Positions 17,363 to 28,100 of a stretch of DNA of 64,000 bases are shown piece by piece. Origin of the DNA: JAAZKI01 sp012799905. Lineage in GTDB: Bacteria; Verrucomicrobiota; Lentisphaeria; Oligosphaerales; Oligosphaeraceae. The notes beneath the pieces were generated by a model. The model did no database searches. It was not told the DNA's origin and worked only from the letters and a program-made list of their open reading frames with translations. How positions within the stretch are numbered: the stretch's first letter is position 1; each line of letters begins with the position of its first letter. The DNA is taken from the NCBI GenBank assembly GCA_050949415.1, contig JBMNFR010000006.1, forward strand, positions 620,001 through 684,000, in the 5' to 3' direction. The position numbers were made by a program, and so were the translations under genes.

Positions 17363-18598
17363 ATGCGTAATGTGAAAGATTTTGGCGCCGTCGGCGACGG
17401 CCTGGTCAAGGACACAGCGGCAATCCAGCAGGCGATTGACGCTGGCGGCACGGTCTATTTTCCACCAGGAACCTATTTGACCGGCACGCTTTTTCTCCGC
17501 AGTCACGGTGGACTGCAACTCGAAACTGGCGCTGTGCTCCTAGGATCACTTGATCCGGAGGATTACAAAGTCGAAGACCCGGGTTCGTCAAACCACGTTA
17601 TCAAGACAACGCAAACCAACGACTGCCACCTGATTGTCGCCCGCAAGCTGGAAAATGTCTTTATCCGCGGCGGTCGAATCGACGGCCGGTCTATTGACTT
17701 CTACGCCGGGCAGCCGGAGACGCTCGGCTATGGCGGCCGAAAAACGCTGGCGTATCCGCCCTGGAAGCCCACGCAGATGCTATTTTTCCAGGAATCGAAA
17801 AACGTCCGCATTGAGGACGTCGAACTGGTCAATTCGCCTTTTTGGCATTGTTTCCTGCACGGTTGCGACTGGGTGACCATCCGCGGAGTCCACATCAACA
17901 GCTCGCCGATGGAACACAACAACGACGGCATTGACATTGACTGCTGCACGCACGTCACTGTGAGCAACTGCATCATCGACACCGGCGATGACGCGCTCAC
18001 TTTCCGCAGCAACACGAAGTACTTGACGGACAAATGCGTCTGCGAATATATAACGGTGAGCAATTGCGTGCTCCGCAGCGAATACGCCCATGCGCTCCGC
18101 ATCGGAGTCGGCGGCGGCGAAATCCGGCACGGCGTGTTCAGCAATATCGTCATGAATAACACCCGAGGCGCTATCTGGATTTGCTCGAAATACTCCAACC
18201 GCAGCCGTGGTGTGGACATCTCCGATCTGGCGTTTGATCAAATCCATGCCGAGGCCGTGAACTTCCTCTTTATCCGGCACGACTATAAATTCATCGAGGG
18301 GGTTCCCTTTACCGGGACGCTGAAGGATATTCGCTTTTCTCGGCTTTCCGGTCGGACGCAGCTGCCTTTCCTGATCGAAGGCAACGGCCTTGCTGAACTG
18401 GCCGACATCACCATGTCCGATTGCCAGTTTATCGCTGGCGATCCGCGGCCATTGTCAGAGCAGGAACGCAAATTTTTCATGATTGAGGAAATCGGCCCGC
18501 TCTTTTCAATTAAGAACGCCACGGGCGTGACTCTGGATAAGGTGCGCGTCAATTACGACGCCCCAGACGCGTGGAGTGACGCGCCTGCTGAGTTCTAG
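17363..18598 (+). CDS. GH28-family polygalacturonase-like protein, apparently cytoplasmic
   Basis: A 411-residue parallel beta-helix protein of the GH28/pectate-lyase superfamily. It begins with the family entry motif MRNVKDFGAVGDG, directly at the start codon, so no signal peptide is present. Active-site-like motifs are NNDGIDID (Asp188), DTGDDALTF (Asp209-Asp210) and AHALRIG (His243), which match the NTD, DD and GH elements of GH28. The ATG at 17363 is preferred over that at 17357 because the GGGAGA Shine-Dalgarno (17351-17356) would touch the earlier one. The gene follows the DUF58 gene by 62 bp and may be cotranscribed. A cytoplasmic location suggests it works on imported oligosaccharides; substrate unknown. 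Confidence 0.83.
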   Translation: MRNVKDFGAVGDGLVKDTAAIQQAIDAGGTVYFPPGTYLTGTLFLRSHGGLQLETGAVLLGSLDPEDYKVEDPGSSNHVIKTTQTNDCHLIVARKLENVFIRGGRIDGRSIDFYAGQPETLGYGGRKTLAYPPWKPTQMLFFQESKNVRIEDVELVNSPFWHCFLHGCDWVTIRGVHINSSPMEHNNDGIDIDCCTHVTVSNCIIDTGDDALTFRSNTKYLTDKCVCEYITVSNCVLRSEYAHALRIGVGGGEIRHGVFSNIVMNNTRGAIWICSKYSNRSRGVDISDLAFDQIHAEAVNFLFIRHDYKFIEGVPFTGTLKDIRFSRLSGRTQLPFLIEGNGLAELADITMSDCQFIAGDPRPLSEQERKFFMIEEIGPLFSIKNATGVTLDKVRVNYDAPDAWSDAPAEF

Positions 18599-18609
18599 GG
18601 AAGGTAATT

Positions 18610-18735
18610 TGTTTAGGGGCGAGGGGCGAGGGGCTTTGTTTAGGGGCGAGGGGCGAGGGGCTTTGTTTAGGGGCGAGGGGCGAGGGGCGAGGGGCTTTGT
18701 TTAGGGGCGAGGGGCGAGGGGCGAGGGGCGAGGGG
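18610..18735. repeat. Large GGGGCGA heptamer block downstream of the GH28-like gene
   Basis: Four sub-blocks, each introduced by GTTTAG, contain three, three, four and five or more GGGG runs separated by CGA. This is the longest heptamer block in the window and lies 12 bases after the GH28-like stop. The rest of the gap to 19114 contains the dispersed repeat described next and an AT-rich stretch (18925-18980) without a gene. Confidence 0.9.
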
Positions 18736-18765
18736 GAGTTTGGACGACGCTGTTCGCCATGTCCT

Positions 18766-18838
18766 TAGGGTGGACGTCCGCCCACAACCTATTTTTTTGA
18801 CCACGGATGTACACCAGTGGACACGGATTTTTAATAGG
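18766..18838. repeat. Dispersed TTAGGGTGGAC...CCACAACCTATTTT repeat, copy 1
   Basis: The block reads TTAGGGTGGACGTCCGCCCACAACC...(T)n then GACCACGGATG...ACACGGATTTTT. The first part is an imperfect palindrome around TGGAC/GTCC. Related copies occur at 35541-35632 (two, opposite strand) and at 47937-48200 (three). All lie between genes. Confidence 0.75.
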
Positions 18839-19114
18839 GTTGCTCTCTTGGTTGATAAGATTGCCAGCGGGGTACGGTCTGGCCTGCTGAGTTCTAGGGT
18901 AGAACTGAATGTGCTTCACAGAAATTGTAAAATATCAAATATACATTAACTTTTATGTGAGTGTATATCTCTTTTTTAGCCTTGGTCAGTCAAGGCGTCC
19001 CAACAAAGTTGACGTCGGCGCATGTCCTTGCAGAAGTGATAGTGCCGCGTAGAGAAACTTAACATAATCAATTCGGTATGGTGGCAGTCATAATATGCAG
19101 AGAGGAGAGGCAAA

Positions 19115-22100
19115 ATGAGTAGTCGATTCCGTTTTTCCGGTGTTTGTTTCTTGGTGTTGGTTATGTTGGGCGGTCGTCTGGCGCAGGCTCAGACGACGTT
19201 GGATGAGGCTCTGAATGTGCCTGGGGGGACGCTGGAGTTCACCTCCTCCAGTGTACAAGACCCGTCTTACCCGTGGAGCGTGGTGACGGGGCCAGAGGCA
19301 ACGCATGATGGCGCGGCCGCCGCCCGTTCCGGCGCCACCGGTTACTATTATTCATCCGGCACTTATACCCGCAGTTTGTTGAGCACCACCTTGACGGAGC
19401 CCGGGGTGCTGACTTTCTGGGTGAAAAAAGCCGGGCAAGGCCAGCTTGACCTCCGCATCAACGACGGCTATTGGCAAACCGTTGAATACAGCGGAAACGC
19501 GGGCGGAGAATGGCGTTTCCACCAGGTGAAACTTCCGCTGACCGAGCCGACCACGGTGCAGTGGTGCTTTGAAAACACGCAGCAAGGCAGTGAATCCGGT
19601 CAAACCGAGCATTATTTCCTGCTTGACGAAGTGTGTTGGCATCCTGCTGACGAGCGGGGGTATGTGTTTCTGCTCAATGAAGACGGCGAGAGCTATGCGG
19701 TTGCGGCATATTTTGGCGACGCTACCGAGGTGAATGTCCCTGCGATGCATGCGGAAAAGCCGGTCACTGTCATTGGCGCAAACGTCTTTGCTGACAATGG
19801 AAACATCACGACCGTGGTTCTGCCGGAAGGGCTGCTGCGCATTGAGGAGGGAGCATTTTCATTCAACGTCCATCCGTATCGCGCTTTTGTGGACGAATTT
19901 CCATCCAGCGCCCTGTCTTCAGTGACCCTGCCCTTGACGCTGCAATACATCGGGGCGCGTGCGTTCTACAATTGTCAGAATTTGAAGCAGGTGACTTTGC
20001 CGACAGGCTTGACCGAGCTTGGCGAGTCAGCCTTTGAACGCACTGGCCTGGAGCAAATCGCGTTTCCGCCGGGGCTGGCGGTCATCCCCTGGGCGGCCTT
20101 TCAGTCCTGCCTGTCGCTGCGTTCGCTCGTCATTCCCGCGAGCGTCCGGGAAGTCGGCGCCGGTGCGTTCAGCGGGTGCGGCCTGACCAGCATCGTGTTC
20201 GATGATCGCGGCGGAAACAACATCACCCTGGGCGATGGGTGCTTTGCAAACAATCCCTGCCTGCGTGAATGCATTCTCCCCGAGGGCATTACAGCTCTGC
20301 CGGCAAATATGCTGGCCGGGAACCAGTGGGACGGTGACATCGACCTTCCGGCTATCCGCATTCCCGCCAGCGTGACATCCGTGGGCAACCTGGCTTTTGA
20401 CTGCTGCAATAACGTGACTATCTTCTTCATGGGGACGCCGCCAGAGGTTGGAGAAGCGGGGATGACTGGCGTACCGTACCTTCTTGACAACGCCTGGGTC
20501 GTCTATCAAGACGAGCACCAGGCAGCCTGGGCGGGCGCTCTGGACGACGAAGGCAGGTTCCACGGCTATCAGACCGAATCCCTCACTGGCGAGCCGCTCT
20601 CAACGCCAGAGGTCGTCACGCCGACAGATAAGCCTACATTTCTTGACAGCGTCGTGGTGACGTTCGCGCTGCAAGCGCCTTTGCCAGGTGACAAATTGCT
20701 GGTCGAGCGTTCAGAAGACAACGGCGCAACCTTTGTTCAGACGATTTTGACGCCCGGCGAAAACAACGGCGGTTTTACCGCAGTCGCCGGCGCTGCGCAA
20801 TGGACGTACAACTTGACTGCGAGCGCTGCTTTTCGGAGTCACGCCATCCGTCCAGCCGCTGGCACGCGTGGCGTTCCCGGCTATAGCCGCTGCTCCGGCA
20901 CGATGGTCAGGAGCTATCTGCGCTGGAATGAGTATGCCGACGCGCTTGATAATCATACCCTGGAATTCGCCTTGGAAGACCCGCAATACTGGAGCGTCAG
21001 CACCGACCAGTTCAAGGTCGGCGGCAGTTCAGTGCTGGTCGATCTTGGCCGCCCGGAGGACAACCCGCCCTGGATGACGAAGCTGATGACCCAGGTCACC
21101 GGCCCGGGCGTGCTCTCGTGCTGGATTTATCCGGAACGGGAAAACATCACTGTCTACTTTGGCGAAATCGATCCGGCCGGCTGGAATGGCTTCAAGGAAA
21201 ATAGCCCCATCAATCCGTGGCAACCTCGCGCTTCCTATCTTGACTCTCCTCAGACTTGGGTCAGGTGCACGGTTGCCATCCCGGAGGGCGATTTCCAGGT
21301 CGGCTGGGGCTTCGGGGGCTGGAATGACGGCGGAGCGGCGTACATTGACCAGATTCAGTTTATGAAGCTGGAAGGAAACTTCGCCTATGTCGTCAATCCG
21401 GACGGCGCCAGCGCCACGGTCATGGCCTTCATCGACACAGAAGACCCGTGGGCCAGGCCCCCGGCGGTCTTGGAAATCCCTGCCACGCTGGGCGGGCTGC
21501 CGGTTACCGGCATTGGCGAGCACGCCTTCGCTGGCCTGGAGCTTGCGTCCCTGGCCATTCCGCCTTCGGTCACGACCATCGGTGATTACGCCTTCAGCGG
21601 CTGTTTCGGGATGAATGAAATCGTCATTCCGGCGTCGGTGACGACGTTGGGCGAGGGCGTGTTTGCAGATTTTGCCGATTTGCGTCATATCGTGTTCCTG
21701 GGGGCGCGGCCTGCCGCTGGCGGCGATTTGGGCAGCCAGGCCGCCATCATCTTTACCCAGGGACAGCAAGGATGGGTTGACGGTGGAACATACCGCGGTC
21801 TGGTGACAATCACCATCAGCGGCGAGCGCGTTGATGAGCCGATTTTCCTTCGCGACGATGTGCCCGAAGCTGCGTTCATGTACTTTAATAAAGCCTTCCA
21901 AGTCACCATGGAAGCTGATGACGGCCCGAACTTGACCATCCGCTATGCCTTAGGCGGCGCTGTGCCGACGGCAGGCAGCCCTGGTTTGTTGTACCAGGGC
22001 GTCCCCGCCGAGCTTGATCATGCCACTGACGACGTCATCCTCAGCGCCCGCGTCTTCCGAGGTGGAGCGCCATGCAGCGGCGTTGCCCGTTTCACGTTCC

Positions 22101-25100
22101 GCAATGCCAAGGAGCTTAGCGAAATCCTGGATTGCTTTGACGCGCTTTTTGTGCTCCGCGATCCGGCCAGATGGCAGGTCGTTGAGGAAGACGATGGCAA
22201 CCGCTATCTGCAAGCCGGGCCATACCCGGAGAAGGCCAGCCAACAGGCGCATCTTGACGTCTATGTCTATTACCCGGAAGATGAATTGCCGGAAAAAATT
22301 AGCTTCCAGTGGCGCTTGGTCTCGACCTTGGATAACCCGGGACGTTATGACGCCGGTGAGTGGAATTTTTGGTTGGAAGAGCATGCGACCTGGTTGGACC
22401 GTGGGCATCAAGCAAATTGGCGGACTCGGGAAATTGACGTGACTAAAGGCGGCTGGCTGTCCGGCACACTTTGGTTTGAGGACGACTGGGCGTCCCAGCC
22501 CGGCATCAGCCATCTGAAGCTGGACCGCTTCATCGTCAAAGCCCCCAGGGCTGTGCCCAAAGTGACAATTGAACCGCCCGGCGCCGGCGCAGTCAGCTAT
22601 TTACCGTTCCAGTCCGACGAGTGGCAGCCCTTCCTGGGAACAGAACGCATGTTGGTCGGCGAGTGGATACCGTTCCGGGCTGAGCCATCGCCGGGATATA
22701 TGTTGGCGCAATGGCAGCGCTATAATCCTGACACCGATCAATACGAACTCTATAGCTTCGATGCGCAGGCGAATCTCCAAATTCGCGCTGACGAGGATGG
22801 CGACCAGGCTGAAAACGACTACAAGGCCATGTTTGTGCCGGCAGTTCAGGTACAGGTCACTCTCAGCGAAGGCGGCAGGTGGCCTTGGCGAGGCAACGGT
22901 TACGCGCAGGGTAACTACATCACGGCTCGCCTGGTTGCCAAGGACTCCGTGCTCAGGTTCTGGCCAGAGGCTTTATACGGATATATCTTCACCGGCTGGA
23001 GTGACGGCGTTATGGAGCCGGATCGCCTAATCGTCTGTAATCAGGACATTACCCTGCAAGGCAACTTCGCCAGGTGCATTACTTCCGCGCCGCAGGCCAA
23101 TGTCGACTACCCCGGCAATGCCGGCGATATCACGTTCACCAGCGGAGCCGGGGTTCTGACTGAATTTGATGCCGACGGAACCATCACCTATACCATCAGC
23201 GTCGAGTATCCGGAATCGTACCGTTTCGCCGGATGGGAGTTTAACCAGGATGCGGTCGAGGCCGCTCAAATCGACGGCTCTGACTTGACGGTCACTCTCG
23301 ACTGGAATAAGACCAAGTATTTTGCTCCGCAGGCGAGGTTCTACAAGCAGACGCGCCTGACGGTACGGGCTGCGGCTGGCCAGGAAGGCCGCGGTCTGCT
23401 GCAAGTGCGGAAGGATGATGCCGCTGGCGAGGAGATCGTCCTGGATGAGGACGGGAGCGCGTATATCGACGTTGGTTCGAGGCTTTGGTTCAAGGCCACA
23501 GGCCTCGGCGTCAACCGATTCGAGCGCTGGGACTATCAGTATGGCGACTATAGCAACAGCAGAAGCGATGCCGAGATCACCATGTACATCTGGGACTATC
23601 CGTCCTATCTGTTCACGGCGTCGTTCGTCGCCCAGGCGCCCCTGACCCTGCACGTCGACCCGACCGGCAATGGCGCCGGCACATTCCAGGTCAACGGGCA
23701 GGATTACCAGCAAGGTCAGTACTATGACATCGGCGCACAAGTCAGCATCAGGGCCATCCCTGACCAAAACAACCGTTTCGCCAAATGGCTGGACAATGAC
23801 AGCGCCAACCCGTACCGCACCGTCTACATCGAGCCTGGGGACAACGTCTACACTGCCCGGTTCGTCAAAACCGGCACGGTCACCATGAAGGCCAAGATCA
23901 CCACCACCGGCGAAGCCGGCGGCGGCGTCGCCAATACCTACACCCCCGATGTGGGCACGGACCTGACCATCACCGCCACGCCTTACTATGGCTACAGCTT
24001 CGTCAAATGGGAGGACAACGACAGCACGGAACCCAGGCGCACCATCACCAGCGTCGGCGTTGAAAACCTGGAATTCACGGCCCTGTACCAGCCGGTGATC
24101 AGCGTCTCGGCCTCAGCCCCGTCCGGCGGCGGCTACTTCACCGGCACCGGCCAGAAACTGTATTCGGAATTCCCGCTGACGGTCAAGGCGATTCCCTACG
24201 GCGGATACCGGTTTGACCGCTGGCTTGATGACCCGGACGCGACGGCCGAGCGCGAACTCACCGTGGGCGACATCGGCGACAGCCGCATCAGCCTGCAGGC
24301 TATGTTCGTGCGCGTCTATAACGTCACCGTGCAGCCGTATCCAGGCCAGAAAGAGTTCGGCACGATTGATATTACGAACAGCGGCGATGCTGTATTCACT
24401 CTCGATTCCGGCACCGGCGCCCGTTCGGCCACGGTTGACGCCGGCACCAAGATTTCCTACCAGGCCGTCGCCAACGAAGGCTACGACTTTGTGCGCTGGA
24501 CCTGGGACGGCTGCAAAAATCCCGTTGTCACGGACATGACGATCGACAGGTCCTACACCTTCACAGCTATGTTTGCCCAGCGCGCCACGATCAACTGCAG
24601 CGTCAAGTCCGGCCAGGAGGCCTGGGGTGAGATCGCCATGCTCTACGAGGGCAACCCCGCCCAGTCTGGGGCGAATTTCCATGTCGGCAAGTGGATTCAG
24701 ATCACAGCGACGCCAGCACAGAATGCCCGCTTCGTGAAGTGGAGCGACGGGTCCACCTCGGCCGTGCGCAATATGCCGGTTACAGAGGGCGTAAAGACAT
24801 ACGTGGCCGAATTCGTGCGCACCTCAAGCGTCACCGTCAACCTGACCTCTGACACTGCCGGCGAAGCCCCCACGAACATGTTCTGGGGATTCCCCTGGAC
24901 AGCCTGGCTGGCCAGCGGACGGAAGTTTGTCTTCGATGTCGAGAGCGACACCGGCAAGGATTGTCTCCTGCAGTTCTATGGGCAGTATGGCTGGAATCTG
25001 CCGCCGGAGCAAGGCCAGACCATTACAGTGCTGCCGCAGCAGAACCTGATTTTGAATTACCAGTACAGCAAGATTACCACCGGCACCCTGGTCGGCTGGC

Positions 25101-28100
25101 TCAATCCCAGCAACCTCGGCGCCAAATGGCGCGTCAAGCCCAATCCGCAGACCGGCTACCCGGGCGGCAGTGAATGGCTGGGCAACGGCGCTTCTGTCGT
25201 CCTGGAGCAGGGCGAGTATGAAATCGAATTTTCGCAAGTTGTGGACGAGTTGAACCTTGAGACCTGGCACCGCCCGGACATCCTGATCGTGGACCAGGGC
25301 GAGAGCGCGACTGTCACCGTCGCTGCCAATCAACGCCACAACTTCACCGGCAAATACCGCAAGTACATTCCGGACCTGGAATTGAGCTTTTCGCCGGGCG
25401 AGGTCTCGGAGGGCGCTGGCCCCTCTGCGACCGTGGCGACGCTGCGCCGCCTGCCGCGCGTCCCCGGCGGAGAGACTGACCGCCGCGAAAGCATCACCGT
25501 TGCTTTCACCCCCAGCGAGGCGGGCGCGCTTATCTTCCCGTCCTCGATCACCATCCCCGCTGAGCGCGAACGCGTCCAGTTCACGGTCGGGGTGATCGAT
25601 AATGACTTGCGTGAAAATACGGAGATATTGGCGGCAGACGGCGAGACCGTGCTGGGCCGCGGCCGCATTGTCCGCCTGACTGGCCGGGTCTCCGTCCCCT
25701 CCAGCTGCAATTGCGACGGCACCCCGAGCTCGGGCGCGGAAATTTCCGCTGACCTGGCGGTTTATGACAACGACGGCCCGGCCTTGCAGGTGACGGTCAA
25801 TCCGTCCACCATGCAGGAGCCGTTGCCCCCGGACAGCGAGAAGTTGTATCCGAACGCCTTGACCGTCCGCCGCAACGACCGCACTGGCGACGGTCTTCCG
25901 GCCATCACCGTGGCGCTGTCCGCGCTTGTGAATGGCGAGCCGGACGATAGTGAATTCGAGTTCCGCCTGGACGGCCTGCCCGTGACCGAAGTCGTGATAC
26001 CGGCCGGCGAACTTGAAGTGACCGTGGACATCGCCACCCTGGATGACGGCGAGGAAGACGGCAACCAGCTCATCTCCGTATATGCTGACACCGACGCCGC
26101 GCCGCCGGATGAGCCGGAGACCAAGTATGCGCCCGGCGCTTGCTGGGTCGTGGTCAGCGACCTCAGCTTCCCGGATTACGTGGTCACCTCGGTCGCCACG
26201 CCGGCTGAACCGTTGTCCGGCGGCGACGTCTATGAGCTGGATGTGACCTTGAAGAACCAGGGGCGGATGGACATGGCCGGCAACATCCCCCTCGCCGTCC
26301 ATGCCAGCACCAACGACATACTCAACGACCAGAATCGGATTTTGGAGACGAACTACATCGGCGGCCTGGAGGTTGGCCAGAGCGCCAGCCTGCGCCTCAA
26401 TATCCCGTTGGAGATGGCGCCTGGCGCCAACTGGCGTTTCGCTGTCGTCGTCAACCCGCGCAGCACTCTGCGTGAAGTCAGCTTGCTCAACAACACCACT
26501 TGGTCGGAGAAATTTACCGTGGAGGCGTCATACCGAGCGACCGTCGAGCTGGCTGATCCCGCCCAGGTCACGTCCCTGATGGAACAGCAGGTGACGCTGA
26601 CCGGCCGCACCTTGCGGATTGACTCGGATGAGCCGATTGGCCCGGTTGACGCGGATGTGTACGTCATCGTCAATGGCGTGCGCCGGATTCTGCCGGTGAC
26701 CAGCGATGCTGACGGTAATTTCACGGTTGGCTTTACGCCGCTGCCGGGCGAGGCCGGCCATGTCACCGTCGGCGCTTGCTACCCCGGCCTGGGAAGCACA
26801 GAGGCGCAGGATGAATTCGACATTCTCGGGCTGCGCTTTGTCAAGAGCGTCTGTGGCGAGAACACCTCCACCAGGTATGTCCAATGGGGAGTCACCATGA
26901 ACGACGTCAATGTCTGTTCATTGCAGCTGAGCAATCGCAGCCCGGCGCCGTTGGTCAACCTGTGCGCCCAGCTCGTGGACGCGCCAGCCAACTGCGAGGT
27001 GACTTGGGACGAAGACGGCGGAACCGACTTGATTCTGGATGAACTGCCGGGCAATGCCACGCGCACAGTCATGTTCACGGTCAAGGGGACAGCCCCGACC
27101 CAGGGCAGAAACTATCAGTATTTCACGGTCAGGGTCACTACGGACGAAGGCGTCGTGCTTGACATTCCAGCCTACTTCCATGCCAAGCCGCGCTACGCCC
27201 AGCTGGCGCTGGCGCCGACCGCACTGGATGTGACCATGCAGCTGGACCCGCAAAACAACCGCGGGACGCCGCGCAACATCGAAGTCACCATCCTCAACGA
27301 AGGGGCGGATGAGACCGGGCCGATCACGGTTTCCGTTCCCAGCCTGACTTGGATGAAACTGGTCGGCAGCAATACCCTGGCCAGCATTCAGCCCGGAGAG
27401 TCGACCTCGTTCCTGCTCACCTTGACGGCAGACGGCAATACGCCCCTTAACGCCCCACTGAGCGGCACACTGGCGATCAATGCGCCCAATGCCTTTGCCG
27501 GTGCGACGCTGCCGTTCCGAGCGACGGCGGTGGCCGAGGGCACCGGCAGCCTGACTGTGGATGCCATTGACGATTATACGTACTATGAAGCCCATGCGCC
27601 GCATGTTGAGGGCGCCTTAGTGGTGGTGCGCAATCCCTACACCAACCAGGAACTGGCCCGCGGCACCACCCTGGCCAATGGCAAAGTCACCCTGGAAAAT
27701 CTGCCGGTCGGCCTCTGCAAGGTCACAGTCAGCGCGACAAAGCACGCCGAATACACGAACAACGTCGAGATTCAGCCGGGGCGGGAAACCTTCCTGGAGG
27801 CATTCCTGGACTACCAGGCCATCACCTATTCCTGGGACGTGGTGCGGGTGGAGATCGAGGATCGCTATGAAATCGAATTGACCGTTGTCTATGAGACCAA
27901 TGTCCCGATGCCGGTGGTGGAGACGATTATGCCGGCTAAGATGCCGTTCCTGCGACCAGGAGAGACGCACACGTTCAGCGCGATTCTCACCAATAAGGGC
28001 CTGATCCGCGCCGACGACGTCGAGTTCACGTTGCCGGAGGTGTTCAACAGCCCGCAATGCGCCATTGCCTTCAACTATCCCAAGGGAACCTACAGCCTGC

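Noticed and set aside
24824..26302. 492-codon minus-strand frame inside the giant gene
   Set aside because: Antisense shadow; the plus-strand frame carries recognisable domains.
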